Source: an uncultured Eubacteriales bacterium
GTDB lineage: Bacteria; Bacillota; Clostridia; Christensenellales; CAG-138
Direction: 5' to 3'
DNA length: 32,631 nucleotides
Assembly (NCBI GenBank): GCA_902768995.1
Contig: CACXNN010000002.1
Span: forward strand, 1-32,631
Part shown: in pieces, positions 7,256-14,798 of the stretch
How positions within the stretch are numbered: the stretch's first letter is position 1
Layout: each line of letters begins with the position of its first letter
Notes under the pieces: generated by a model
The model's database searches: none
Seen by the model: the letters and a program-made list of their open reading frames with translations, nothing else
Told to the model about the DNA's origin: nothing
Position numbers and translations under genes: made by a program

Positions 7256-8805
7256 TATTTCGCATCTCCTTCCTCGGTGTATGTGATCACGTTTTGCCCG
7301 TCGTCCCACAGGCGCTCCAGATTATAATAGGTGCGCTCCTCCGGATGGAACAGATGCACCAGAAGATCGCCAAAGTCCAGCACGATCCAGCGGCCCTCCT
7401 GATAGCCCTCCTTCCGGCGGGGGATGAGGCCCATTTCGGCGGCTTTCTCCTCCAATTCGTCAGAGAGAGCCTTGACCTGGGGCACGCCCCGGCCGCTGCA
7501 GACGATGAACCAATCGGCGATGATGGTCTTGTCCGTTACCTCGATGGCCCGGATGTCCAGGGCTTTCTTGTCGTACAGGATCTTGCAGAGCTGAAGGATC
7601 GTTTCCTTGTTCAGGGTTTCCATGTATGTCTCCTTTGCTGTAGTCTTGCGCTCGAGGTAGTCCCTGGCGCGGAGGGTGGCAGGGTTGATGCCATTTCCTC
7701 TGCTCTGAATATAGCAGATATTGTCGTCAAATACAAGTAGCAGCCCTTTTTCAAAGCTGATAGGATCGCTGGCGGAGAGAAGCAGGGCTCGATGCTTCTC
7801 CACGGAGGGATAGTCCCGGCCAGGTTCGATCAGGTCCGCTGCCCAGATGATCTCGTCCAGCAGCGTCATACCCTCCGTCCCAGTGGTATGATACCGGATG
7901 GCCTCCAGGACCTCATCGTCCGTGATGCCGTATTGCTCTCTGGCCAGGGTGGCGCCGGCAGGAGCGTGGAGGATCATATCGTCCTTCTCGGGGTCCAGGG
8001 TGCTGCCGTCCCGCTTGGCCAGGATAGCCTGCTCGGTGACGGAGAGATATTTTGCGCAGTCGTGGAGCAGGGCGGCCAATCGAGCCTTACGTCCGTCCGC
8101 ACCCAAAATATCCGCCAGCTGTACCGCTGTCATCTCGACGCCCAGCACGTGTTGGAAGCGGCTGGGCTTCAGAGTATCTCGCATGGCCTCGGTCAGCGTC
8201 ACGAGCTGCTCGTTCGTGTACAGGGATTGCTCGTAGATGTACCGTTCCACTGCCTTCGGCACTAGGCCGGAGATGGGCCGTCCACCAGCTAAACGATTCC
8301 GTATTTCGGTGGAGGAAAGCTCTCGCACAGGGGGGAGAAGGGTGACTTTTGCGCCAAACAACTCCGTGACCTGTTTGGCCGCTTCCGCCTCGCCGCCGTC
8401 CTGCCCGGCCCGGCAGATGCAGACCAGATGGGCCTTTTCGCAAACGATCTCCGGGTGATACCAGGAGGTGAGGGAACGGAGCATATCGCTGCCCATGATG
8501 AAAAACAGCTGGTCCTGGGGATGCTCCTCCTTCAGGTGCATCAGGGTGAGGGCCGTATAGCTGGTGCCAGTTTGGTTCAATTCCCAGTCGGAAGCTGTGA
8601 ATCCGACCTCTCCTTCGCAGGCCAGTTGCACCATTGTATAGCGCTGCTCGCTGGTCGCCCCCTGGGCCAGCTCCTTGTGGGGCGGGATGCGGTCCACCAT
8701 GAGGATGACCTCATCGAGGCCCAAGGCGTCTCGAGCGCTGCGGGCCATATCCAGGTGTCCGTTGTGGATGGGGTGAAAGCTGCCCCCTAAAATACCGATC
8801 TTCAT
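7255..8805 (-). CDS. Fused NadD-YqeK-RsfS protein
   Basis: One uninterrupted 516-residue frame holds three normally separate proteins. Residues 1-196 are nicotinate-nucleotide adenylyltransferase (NadD; NAD synthesis), with GGSFHPIHNGH at 7-17 and SSTEIR at 164-169. Residues 197-385 are a YqeK HD-domain hydrolase, a family with diadenosine tetraphosphatase activity, with RFQHVLGVEMTA, LLHDCAK (HD at 248-249) and RYHTTG. Residues 395-516 are the ribosome-silencing factor RsfS, which blocks subunit joining, with DIRAIEVTDKTIIADWFIVCSGRG and WIVLDFGDLLVHLFHPEER. NadD and YqeK join with no obvious internal ribosome site. The YqeK-RsfS linker contains AAAGGAGA five bases before an in-frame ATG at 7623, so RsfS may also be made alone. 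The ATG at 8805 gives the standard NadD N-terminus; an ATG at 8835 is in the promoter. Confidence 0.88.
   Translation of the reverse strand: MKIGILGGSFHPIHNGHLDMARSARDALGLDEVILMVDRIPPHKELAQGATSEQRYTMVQLACEGEVGFTASDWELNQTGTSYTALTLMHLKEEHPQDQLFFIMGSDMLRSLTSWYHPEIVCEKAHLVCICRAGQDGGEAEAAKQVTELFGAKVTLLPPVRELSSTEIRNRLAGGRPISGLVPKAVERYIYEQSLYTNEQLVTLTEAMRDTLKPSRFQHVLGVEMTAVQLADILGADGRKARLAALLHDCAKYLSVTEQAILAKRDGSTLDPEKDDMILHAPAGATLAREQYGITDDEVLEAIRYHTTGTEGMTLLDEIIWAADLIEPGRDYPSVEKHRALLLSASDPISFEKGLLLVFDDNICYIQSRGNGINPATLRARDYLERKTTAKETYMETLNKETILQLCKILYDKKALDIRAIEVTDKTIIADWFIVCSGRGVPQVKALSDELEEKAAEMGLIPRRKEGYQEGRWIVLDFGDLLVHLFHPEERTYYNLERLWDDGQNVITYTEEGDAK
7621..7636 (-). promoter_or_regulatory. In-frame internal ribosome binding site for RsfS
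   Basis: AAAGGAGA (7636-7629) is followed after five bases by ATG at 7623, all inside the continuous NadD-YqeK-RsfS frame. The ATG is exactly where a free RsfS (122 residues) would begin. This suggests that the fusion arose by loss of the yqeK stop and that free RsfS could still be produced. Confidence 0.6.
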
Positions 8806-8812
8806 ATATCGT

Positions 8813-8842
8813 AGTATAGTATACTTCCCACTCATGAGGCAA
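8813..8842 (-). promoter_or_regulatory. Promoter of nadD-yqeK-rsfS-deoC (near-leaderless)
   Basis: Minus strand TTGCCT (8842-8837), 18-bp spacer, TATACT (8818-8813). Transcription would start only one to three bases before the ATG at 8805, and no Shine-Dalgarno sequence precedes that ATG. The overlapping AGTATAGTATACT stretch also gives a TATACT on the plus strand (8820-8825), which could serve the divergent membrane-protein gene. Confidence 0.5.
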
Positions 8843-8856
8843 TACTGAATTTGAAA

Positions 8857-9552
8857 ATGGACAGGATGACGGAACGTGCGTACAAGAGAAAATGCTTCCA
8901 GGGGCGGGGGATGGTGGCCCGTTCCCTGGACATGGCTTTCTTTTCCCTTCTGGGTGGCGCTTGCCTGTATGTTTTGATACGAAATCTTGTTTTTTCTACC
9001 CTTTTATCCGCTGGACTCTTTTTATTTTTCATTCTATGGGACAGGAGACGATGGCACCGATATAGACAGCGTATTTGGCAGGAAGCTGACCGATCCTTGC
9101 GGCGGGAAGCCTGGCTGCAGCAGGAGGCGGAGCGTATACGCGGGGAGGGCGGCGTGATCCTGTACCCGACGCCGGATGGAGAGAGGATGATCGGCCTTTG
9201 CCTGAACTTTGGGCAAGGTACCGTTTTCCATTCCTTTGGAGATACAAACAACGATTTGCTCGCTACCGCAGAAGCCTATGGCTGCAGCGTCGTCTTTCAT
9301 CCCTGGCAGGAGGGATCGGAACCCAGCCGGGAGCAGGTCGTGGAACGGCTCCAGCGGGATGCGCCGAAGCGGGTTTACGCTCTGTGGAAAAAGCTTATTC
9401 AGTTGCCAGGGAATCGGTATCTTTTGACCGGGGTTTTGCTGCTGCTTCTTTCCATCATTTTGCGGCGGGCCCTCTATTGGCGCATTTTAGGGTCCCTGTG
9501 CCTGCTGATCGGTACGATCCGGAGATCTGTGACCCTATACCGGGAAACGTAA
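8857..9552 (+). CDS. Predicted membrane protein of unknown function
   Basis: Predicted 231 residues that I cannot assign to a family. Two hydrophobic segments near the N-terminus (about residues 27-43 and 48-61) are followed by a basic, Arg/Trp-rich helix, a soluble middle part of about 90 residues with VILYPTPDGERMIGLCLNFG, and two more hydrophobic segments at about 177-215. This suggests a four-helix membrane protein with a central cytoplasmic domain. The start is uncertain: TTG at 8851, ATG at 8857 or ATG at 8869, none with a good ribosome site. It is divergent from the nadD unit and ends in a terminator. Confidence 0.6.
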   Translation: MDRMTERAYKRKCFQGRGMVARSLDMAFFSLLGGACLYVLIRNLVFSTLLSAGLFLFFILWDRRRWHRYRQRIWQEADRSLRREAWLQQEAERIRGEGGVILYPTPDGERMIGLCLNFGQGTVFHSFGDTNNDLLATAEAYGCSVVFHPWQEGSEPSREQVVERLQRDAPKRVYALWKKLIQLPGNRYLLTGVLLLLLSIILRRALYWRILGSLCLLIGTIRRSVTLYRET

Positions 9553-9580
9553 AAGAGCCTCGCAGGGAGGCTCTTTTTAT
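9552..9580. terminator. Bidirectional intrinsic terminator
   Basis: AAAGAGCCTC (9552-9561), five-base loop, GAGGCTCTTT (9567-9576) and more T. The stem begins at the last base of the membrane-protein stop. It also lies just past the phosphofructokinase stop on the minus strand. Confidence 0.88.
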
Positions 9581-9592
9581 CATGGAGATAAT

Positions 9593-10843
9593 TTATTTAA
9601 CTACGATACGCTTCAACCTGGCGAAGCGGGGAAGTCCGTTTTCAAGGGGCAGGTTAGGCGTGCCCTGGATGAGGGGCAGCACGTAGTCCACGAACTCCTG
9701 GGTGACGCCGTTGCCGGCCTCGTTGATCCATTCCCGGGGCACCTTCTTCTCCGTGTTGGCCGCCAGGGACAGGTCCTCGGGGACCACATCGCAGGCATAG
9801 TCGCCGTATACGTCCATATGACGGTGGAAGGCCATCATCTTGTCGGACATGCCGTTGACGGCGGCCTTCACCGCCGCACGACCGGCAGCAAAGGACTCAT
9901 TGATATCCGTGGCAGAGGCGAAGTGAGAGGAGCAGCGCTGCAGCAGGGACAGCTCCACGCCGCGGATCTTCTTCACGCCCAGCTTGGCTTTGACGTAGCT
10001 CACCAACGTGGCGGCCACGCCGCCCAGCTGCTTATGGCCGAAGCTGTCGGTGTTGGCGACAGCGGCACCGTATTCCGCGATGAAGACGCCGTTCTTGTCA
10101 TGGATGCCCTCGGAGACCACCACCATGCAGTCGCCCCGCTCGTCCATGATCCGCTTCACGTCCGTCAGGAACTGGCCCATATCGAAATCCGTCTCCGGCA
10201 GATACACCAGATCCGGTCCGTCACCCGTGGCGGTGGCGACGCCGGCAGCACCGGCCAGCCATCCGGCGTGACGGCCCATGACCTCCACGATGAGGACGGA
10301 GAAGTAGTCGTACACGTTGCAGTCGCGGCGCATCTCCATGCAGCTGGTGATGACGTACTTGGCGGCGGAGGCGAAGCCCGGGCAGTGGTCCGTGCCGTAG
10401 AGGTCGTTGTCCACGGTCTTGGGTACGCCGATGACCCGGCAGAGGTAGTTTTCCTGCTGGAAGAACTTGCTGATCTTATTGCAGGTGTCCATGGAGTCGT
10501 TGCCGCCGATATAGAAGAAGTAGCGGATGTCGTGTTTCTTGAACACTTCCAGGATCCGGCGGAAATCGGTATCATCCTCCGTGTAGTCCTTCAGTTTATA
10601 GCGGCAGGAGCCCAGGGAGGCGGAGGGGGTGTTGAGAAGGAGGCGCAGCTCGTGCTCGTCTTCCTGATCAAGATCGTAGAGGATATCGTCCAATACGCCC
10701 TTGATGCCATGGGCGGCGCCGTAGACGTGGGTGATAGAATCGCTATCCAAGGCGGTACGGATCACGCCGTACGCACTGGCGTTGATGACAGCGGTGGGCC
10801 CGCCGGACTGAGCGACCAGGCAGGCGCCAATGAGTTTATCCAT
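9593..10843 (-). CDS. pfp: Pyrophosphate-type 6-phosphofructokinase
   Basis: Predicted 416 residues, close to clostridial PPi-dependent enzymes and longer than the usual 320-residue ATP enzyme. It phosphorylates fructose-6-phosphate in glycolysis. SGGPTAVINAS (13-23) is the phosphate-binding loop. GGNDSMDT (113-120) replaces the GGDGS of ATP enzymes, so Asp/Asn occupy the donor-determining position. PKTVDNDL (141-148) carries the catalytic Asp plus the Lys linked to PPi specificity, and VMGRHAGWLA follows. AAAGGAGAAC precedes the ATG. Use of PPi rather than ATP is inferred from these residues. Confidence 0.92.
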   Translation of the reverse strand: MDKLIGACLVAQSGGPTAVINASAYGVIRTALDSDSITHVYGAAHGIKGVLDDILYDLDQEDEHELRLLLNTPSASLGSCRYKLKDYTEDDTDFRRILEVFKKHDIRYFFYIGGNDSMDTCNKISKFFQQENYLCRVIGVPKTVDNDLYGTDHCPGFASAAKYVITSCMEMRRDCNVYDYFSVLIVEVMGRHAGWLAGAAGVATATGDGPDLVYLPETDFDMGQFLTDVKRIMDERGDCMVVVSEGIHDKNGVFIAEYGAAVANTDSFGHKQLGGVAATLVSYVKAKLGVKKIRGVELSLLQRCSSHFASATDINESFAAGRAAVKAAVNGMSDKMMAFHRHMDVYGDYACDVVPEDLSLAANTEKKVPREWINEAGNGVTQEFVDYVLPLIQGTPNLPLENGLPRFARLKRIVVK

Positions 10844-10879
10844 TATTGTTCTCCTTTGGTGTTTGCATCAATGCTGAAC

Positions 10880-10908
10880 ATTCTACTGTAAAAGACCGTT
10901 TATTGCAA
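10880..10908 (-). promoter_or_regulatory. Promoter of the phosphofructokinase gene
   Basis: Minus strand TTGCAA (10908-10903), 17-bp spacer, TAGAAT (10885-10880), followed by a leader of about 35 bases. It lies directly behind the alpha/beta hydrolase stop with no terminator between, so read-through from the hydrolase is also possible. Confidence 0.7.
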
Positions 10909-10911
10909 GAG

Positions 10912-11844
10912 TCATTTTGTATATTTTTTGAGAAAATCGTCCAGATACGTCATATAGCCCACGGGGTCCACGTAGCAGCACGCACAGTGGGCGGCCGTTT
11001 CCACGGTGAGCATCTCCCTCTCCGTATGGCACTCCACATAGTTCTGATAGCCCATGTCGTAGGGGACCAGCTCGTCCAGCTTTCCATGGATGAACAGGAA
11101 GGGAAGATCCGTTTTATCCAGCGCCTCCCGGCAGGTAGTGGCGGTCAAAGAGTACCCGGCGATGATCCTGGCCCATATATCCATGGCGGGGAGCATGGGG
11201 AAGACGGGGACTTTGTAGGCGTTGGTGAGGGCGGTGGCGATCACGTCCCGCGGGGAATGGAACGCTGAATCGGCGATTATGCCCCGGGTCTGCTTGGGCA
11301 GATCCAGGCCGGAAGCCATGATCACTGTGGCGCCGCCCATGCTTTGGCCGTAAAGGAACAGGGGCAGATCGGGATGTTTGTCGGAAAGGAGTTTGGCCCA
11401 GGCGGCGATATCGTACCGCTCTTTCACGCCGAAGGTGATGTATTTGCCCTCGCTTTTCCGATGGGCACGCATATAGGGGTAAAGCACGGTGTAGCCCTGC
11501 TCGTAGAGATGCTGGGCGACCTTTGCGAACTCCCGGGCAGGCCAGGAGCGGAAACCGTGGACCGCCACTATGAGACCGATGGGGTTTTCCGCTTCCAGCA
11601 ATTCCGCAGTTAAGGCGAGCCCGTCCCGGCTGGTGATATGGAGCTCCGTCTTGGGCTGGCTCTCGAACCAGTCCACGCCCTGCTGCATCTGGTCCCGGAA
11701 AGCGTATCGGCCGGAAGGGACCACGCTGGTCACGCGAAAGAGCTCGGTCCTGTCCCGCCGGGTGCTGCCTCTTTCGAAGGCATAGAAGCTGGCGCCCAGG
11801 ATGAAAAGGAGCAACAGACAAACAGGGATAAGGATATACAGCAT
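10912..11844 (-). CDS. Membrane-anchored alpha/beta hydrolase
   Basis: Predicted 310 residues. A hydrophobic N-terminal segment (about residues 2-20) anchors or exports the protein. The rest is an alpha/beta hydrolase of the esterase type (COG1073-like). VAVHGFRS is the oxyanion-loop HG motif, LYGQSMGGATV carries the nucleophilic Ser, FLFIHGKLDELVPY the acid Asp, and ETAAHCACCYVDP the His. Substrate unknown; an acyl ester is likely. The start at 11844 follows CGAGGTCG; two in-frame ATGs upstream (11880, 11862) are less likely because one lies near the -10 box and no ribosome site precedes them. Confidence 0.83.
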   Translation of the reverse strand: MLYILIPVCLLLLFILGASFYAFERGSTRRDRTELFRVTSVVPSGRYAFRDQMQQGVDWFESQPKTELHITSRDGLALTAELLEAENPIGLIVAVHGFRSWPAREFAKVAQHLYEQGYTVLYPYMRAHRKSEGKYITFGVKERYDIAAWAKLLSDKHPDLPLFLYGQSMGGATVIMASGLDLPKQTRGIIADSAFHSPRDVIATALTNAYKVPVFPMLPAMDIWARIIAGYSLTATTCREALDKTDLPFLFIHGKLDELVPYDMGYQNYVECHTEREMLTVETAAHCACCYVDPVGYMTYLDDFLKKYTK

Positions 11845-11870
11845 AGCGACCTCGAAACACATAATGGCAT

Positions 11871-11899
11871 ATAGTATCACAGATCGTTCGTATTTGAAA
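11871..11899 (-). promoter_or_regulatory. Promoter of the alpha/beta hydrolase
   Basis: Minus strand TTTCAA (11899-11894), 17-bp spacer, TACTAT (11876-11871), about 27 bases before the chosen ATG. Confidence 0.5.
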
Positions 11900-11917
11900 G
11901 TAGAATCTAATATTTTC

Positions 11918-11946
11918 TTGACGCTGAAAGGCTATTTTTGTACAAT
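11918..11946 (+). promoter_or_regulatory. Promoter of the second aldo/keto reductase
   Basis: TTGACG (11918-11923), 17-bp spacer, TACAAT (11941-11946). Close to consensus, 25 bases before the start codon. Confidence 0.8.
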
Positions 11947-11971
11947 ATAAACAAAAACCGGAGGTGCACTT

Positions 11972-13096
11972 ATGGCATTTCTTCCTGAAAGCACTAAAAA
12001 ACTGGGGTTCGGATTGATGCGGCTGCCCATCTTGAACGGTAAGGGCGACGATATCGATATCGAGCTGGTTTGTAAGATGGCCGACCACTTCCTGCAGCAG
12101 GGCTTCACCTATTTCGACACGGCGTATCCCTATCATAACGGTTTTTCCGAGCGCGCGGTCAAGAAGGTGCTGGTAGAGCGCCATCCCCGGGAGAGCTTTT
12201 TGCTGGCCGACAAGATGCCGGTCTACAAGCTGAAGGAACCCCAGGATGCGCTCGCCACCTTTGAGGAGCAGCTGGATCGGACAGAGGCCGGTTATTTCGA
12301 TTTTTATCTGCTGCACGCCATGAGCGCGGACCGTCTTGACAAGGTCAAGGAACTAGGGGTCTGGCCGTACCTGCTCCAGGAGAAGGAGAGGGGCCGGATC
12401 CGTCGCCTGGGCTTCTCCTTCCACGATTCGCCGGAGGTGCTGGACCGGATGCTGACGGACTTTCCGGAGGCGGAGTTCGTCCAGCTCCAGATCAACTATG
12501 CGGACTGGGAGGATCAGGAGGTCCAGTCCCGCCGCTGCTACGAGGTTGCGCAGAAACATGGCAAGCCCGTCATCGTCATGGAGCCTATACGGGGCGGGAG
12601 CCTGGCGTCGGAGAAGGCGGTGTGCGCACCGCTGCTGAAGGAGGCCGAGCCTAAAGCGTCCTTGGCTTCCTGGGCGTTGCGGTTCGTAGCGGGGCTGCCG
12701 GGCGTAGCCATGGTTCTTTCCGGCATGTCCACCTTCCAACAGCTGGAGGAGAACGTGGATCTGTTCAACCGAATGCAGCCCTTGTCAAATGCGGAGCAGG
12801 CTTTGCTGACTAAGGCCGCCGACATGCTGCGGGCAGCTGGGGCCATCCCCTGCACGGGGTGCAAATACTGCGTGGAGGGCTGCCCGGCGAACATCGATAT
12901 CCCCGCCATACTGGACCTGCTGAACGAATACGCCCGATTCGGTTCCCTGGAGAGCGCCAAGCGCAGTTACGGCTTTAGGACGCGGGATAAGGGGCTGGCG
13001 TCGGCCTGCGTGAGCTGCGGACAGTGCCTCGATATCTGTCCTCAGCATATCGAGTCGGCGGTGCATATGGAGAAGGCAGCGGAGCTGTTTGAATAA
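11972..13096 (+). CDS. Aldo/keto reductase with two C-terminal 4Fe-4S clusters
   Basis: Predicted 374 residues. The barrel has YFDTAYPYHNG (Asp and Tyr), LADKMPVY (Lys) and FYLLHAM (His). FVQLQINYADWED and VMEPIRGG are typical of the large bacterial Fe-S aldo/keto reductase family. The C-terminal third has two ferredoxin-like groups: C294, C297, C300, C304 (CTGCKYCVEGCP) and C346, C349, C352, C356 (CVSCGQCLDICP). These would relay electrons in an anaerobe; the carbonyl substrate is unknown. CCGGAGGTG precedes the ATG. It is a single gene with its own promoter, distantly related to the protein encoded at 3644-4684 but longer. Confidence 0.92.
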   Translation: MAFLPESTKKLGFGLMRLPILNGKGDDIDIELVCKMADHFLQQGFTYFDTAYPYHNGFSERAVKKVLVERHPRESFLLADKMPVYKLKEPQDALATFEEQLDRTEAGYFDFYLLHAMSADRLDKVKELGVWPYLLQEKERGRIRRLGFSFHDSPEVLDRMLTDFPEAEFVQLQINYADWEDQEVQSRRCYEVAQKHGKPVIVMEPIRGGSLASEKAVCAPLLKEAEPKASLASWALRFVAGLPGVAMVLSGMSTFQQLEENVDLFNRMQPLSNAEQALLTKAADMLRAAGAIPCTGCKYCVEGCPANIDIPAILDLLNEYARFGSLESAKRSYGFRTRDKGLASACVSCGQCLDICPQHIESAVHMEKAAELFE

Positions 13097-13099
13097 TAA

Positions 13100-13186
13100 G
13101 ATGTAGGGACTCGAATTCGCGCCTGCGGGCTTAGAGGTGTAATGATAGATGAAGCTTCAGGGACTCGAATTCGCGCCTGCGGGCTT
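13100..13186. repeat. 28-bp direct repeat pair containing tRNA-Val 3'-end sequence
   Basis: Bases 13105-13132 and 13159-13186 are identical over 28 bp, 26 bp apart. The first copy with its flank, 13100-13115, is identical over 16 bases to 13303-13318 inside the tRNA-Val gene, covering part of the acceptor and T arm. The remainder of the repeat does not match the tRNA. This looks like duplicated tRNA-derived DNA next to the gene. Confidence 0.7.
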
Positions 13187-13191
13187 GGTCG

Positions 13192-13238
13192 GGGTTCGGC
13201 TCTGGAGCGCCACTGGCGCTCCATTCACTACCGAACCC
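13192..13238. repeat. Two-part hairpin next to tRNA remnants
   Basis: GGGTTCGG (13192-13199) pairs with CCGAACCC (13231-13238). Inside, GGAGCGCC (13204-13211) pairs perfectly with GGCGCTCC (13215-13222) around a three-base loop. The structure sits between the direct repeats and an inverted tRNA 3' end. No T run follows, so it does not look like a terminator; it may be the core of a small repetitive element. Confidence 0.6.
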
Positions 13239-13245
13239 GTTCGAG

Positions 13246-13311
13246 CCCTACATCCCCACCAAACAAAAAAACCACCTGACAAGGTGGTTTTTTATTGGTG
13301 GGGATGTAGGG
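13246..13311. repeat. 17-bp inverted copy of the tRNA-Val 3' end around the terminator
   Basis: Bases 13246-13262, which read as the tRNA acceptor 3' strand plus CCA on the plus strand, are the exact inverse of 13295-13311 at the 3' end of the real tRNA gene on the minus strand. The tRNA terminator stem lies in the centre, so the arrangement is a long interrupted palindrome of about 66 bp. Confidence 0.75.
13264..13294 (-). terminator. Intrinsic terminator of tRNA-Val (symmetrical)
   Basis: ACCACCT (13271-13277) pairs with AGGTGGT (13282-13288), flanked by A and T runs that make it functional in both directions. On the minus strand it follows the tRNA CCA end by a few bases. Confidence 0.85.
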
Positions 13312-13372
13312 ACTCGAACCCTAGACCTCTGCGATGTGAACACAGCGCTCTAACCAGCTGAGCTACATCCCC
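13296..13372 (-). tRNA. tRNA-Val, anticodon CAC
   Basis: A full cloverleaf is visible on the minus strand. The acceptor is GGGGATG/CATCCCC with discriminator A and an encoded CCA (13298-13296). The D arm contains GCTCAG. The anticodon stem is CTGTG/CGCAG with loop TTCACAT (anticodon CAC at 13338-13336, reading GUG). The T stem is TAGGG/CCCTA with loop TTCGAGT. It has its own promoter and terminator and stands alone. Confidence 0.95.
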
Positions 13373-13385
13373 ACGCGCAAGCAAG

Positions 13386-13414
13386 ATTATACAGCATCGG
13401 TTTGCAATTTGCAA
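13386..13414 (-). promoter_or_regulatory. Promoter of tRNA-Val
   Basis: Minus strand TTGCAA (13414-13409), 17-bp spacer, consensus TATAAT (13391-13386), ending 13 bases before the tRNA 5' end. Confidence 0.85.
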
Positions 13415-13439
13415 GTCCTTTTTTGAAAATGATTTGCAC

Positions 13440-13468
13440 TTGTTTGACAAGGATTCCTATGGTATCAT
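13440..13468 (+). promoter_or_regulatory. Promoter of the M28 peptidase
   Basis: Extended -10 TGGTATCAT (TATCAT at 13463-13468), with TTGTTT (13440-13445) 17 bp upstream. A TTGACA at 13444-13449 is present but only 13 bp from the -10, so it is probably not the element used. Confidence 0.5.
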
Positions 13469-13495
13469 GTTCCGTAAGAAAGGAAGGTGATCCTG

Positions 13496-14731
13496 GTGAA
13501 CAGCAGAGACGTGAAACAGATTTTGAAGGATACGGCATATCCTCATACGGCGGCTTCCCCGGAGGAGATGAAATGTTTGCAATATCTGCAGGAAAGATGC
13601 CGCAAGGTGGGGCTCGAAACGAGGGTTGAGGCGTTCTCCCTGGAGCGTTCCAATATTCGATCCGCTTCCCTCACGGTGGACGGGAAGGCGTACCCCTGCA
13701 AGGCCTACATCGGCTGCGGCAGCGGGAAGGTGGAAGCGCCGCTCTATTACCTTCGGAGCACGGACGATCTGTCCCTGTCCCTGTGTCGGGACCACATCGT
13801 GCTGACGGATCAGCCGCTGAAGATGTGGACCTATCAGGACATGATCAAGAACGGCGCCCTGGGGTTCATCACCTTTACAGGCCGATACAGCTGCCCCGAT
13901 CGGGATATCGACCAGAAGACGCTGCGACCGGCAACCAGCCTTGGAAAGCTGCTCCTGGGCGTGAATATCAACGTGAAGGACGCCATGGACATCGTGGCCA
14001 AGGGAAGCAAGTCCGCCTGTATCGAGATCGACCAGGAGTCATATGAGGGAAAGGCCCATAACCTGATCGGAGAACTCCCCGGGGAGATCGACGAGTGGGT
14101 GGTCCTGACAGCACACTACGATTCCACACCCCTGTCCTGCGGCAGCTACGACAACATGACCGGGTCCATCGGTATCCTGGGCGTAGCGGAACGGTTCGTG
14201 AAAGCGCCTCATCGGCGGGGCCTTCGGTTCATCTGGTGCGGCGGAGAAGAGTTGGGCCTTTTGGGCTCCAAAGCCTACTGCGCCGACCATGAAGGGGAGC
14301 TGGAAAAGGTGGTGCTGAACATCAACCTGGACATGATCGGCAGCATCATGGGCAAATTCATCGCCTGCTGCTCCGCAGAGGAGCGACTGGTTTCCTTCAT
14401 CGAATATACGGCGGACGAGCTCGGGTTCCCTGTGGCCGCCCGCAGCGGTGTCTATTCCAGCGACTCCACGCCCTTTGCGGACAAGGGCGTGCCCAGCCTG
14501 TCCTTTGCTCGTCTTGCACCGCCAACCGCCGGGTCCATCCATGAGCGGTACGATACGCCAGCCATCGTTTCCCCGCAGCAGGTATTGACGGATATCGAGT
14601 TCATCGCCGGCTTTACAGGCCGCATGGCCAATGCCGTACGCTGCCCTGTGAAGCGGGAGATCCCAGAAAAGATCAAGGACAAGCTGGACGTCTACCTGAA
14701 TCGGAAACGGGCGCCTCAGCCCCAGGATTGA
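13496..14731 (+). CDS. M28-family zinc aminopeptidase
   Basis: Predicted 411 residues. The catalytic domain has the M28 metal ligands in order: TAHYDST (H207 and D209), SYDNMTGS (bridging Asp), WCGGEELGLLGS (Glu pair), NLDMIG (Asp), and a His near IHERYDTP. A region of about 70 residues at 90-190 looks like the PA-type insert of this family. No signal peptide or membrane segment is seen, so the protein is probably cytoplasmic. The start is GTG at 13496, because AGGAAGG ends 8 bases before it; a GTG at 13487 overlaps that site. The gene is single and monocistronic. Peptide substrate unknown. Confidence 0.88.
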   Translation: MNSRDVKQILKDTAYPHTAASPEEMKCLQYLQERCRKVGLETRVEAFSLERSNIRSASLTVDGKAYPCKAYIGCGSGKVEAPLYYLRSTDDLSLSLCRDHIVLTDQPLKMWTYQDMIKNGALGFITFTGRYSCPDRDIDQKTLRPATSLGKLLLGVNINVKDAMDIVAKGSKSACIEIDQESYEGKAHNLIGELPGEIDEWVVLTAHYDSTPLSCGSYDNMTGSIGILGVAERFVKAPHRRGLRFIWCGGEELGLLGSKAYCADHEGELEKVVLNINLDMIGSIMGKFIACCSAEERLVSFIEYTADELGFPVAARSGVYSSDSTPFADKGVPSLSFARLAPPTAGSIHERYDTPAIVSPQQVLTDIEFIAGFTGRMANAVRCPVKREIPEKIKDKLDVYLNRKRAPQPQD

Positions 14732-14752
14732 TCTATACACATAGGCATGGAA

Positions 14753-14778
14753 AAACGGACGGGTCATCCCGTCCGTTT
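14753..14778. terminator. Bidirectional intrinsic terminator
   Basis: AAACGGACGGG (14753-14763), TCAT loop, CCCGTCCGTTT (14768-14778), a perfect 11-bp stem flanked by A and T runs. It serves the peptidase on the plus strand and the envelope operon on the minus strand. Confidence 0.88.
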
Positions 14779-14798
14779 CCATGTATACTCAAATCAGC

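Noticed and set aside
9818..10891. 357-codon plus-strand frame opposite the phosphofructokinase
   Set aside because: Antisense shadow of a well-supported enzyme.
13105..13186. Two 28-bp direct repeats with a 26-bp spacer, resembling a minimal CRISPR array
   Set aside because: Only two copies exist, part of the repeat is identical to the neighbouring tRNA gene, and there are no cas genes.
13192..13238. Hairpin near the tRNA as a transcription terminator
   Set aside because: No T run follows on either strand, and a proper terminator lies at 13264-13294.
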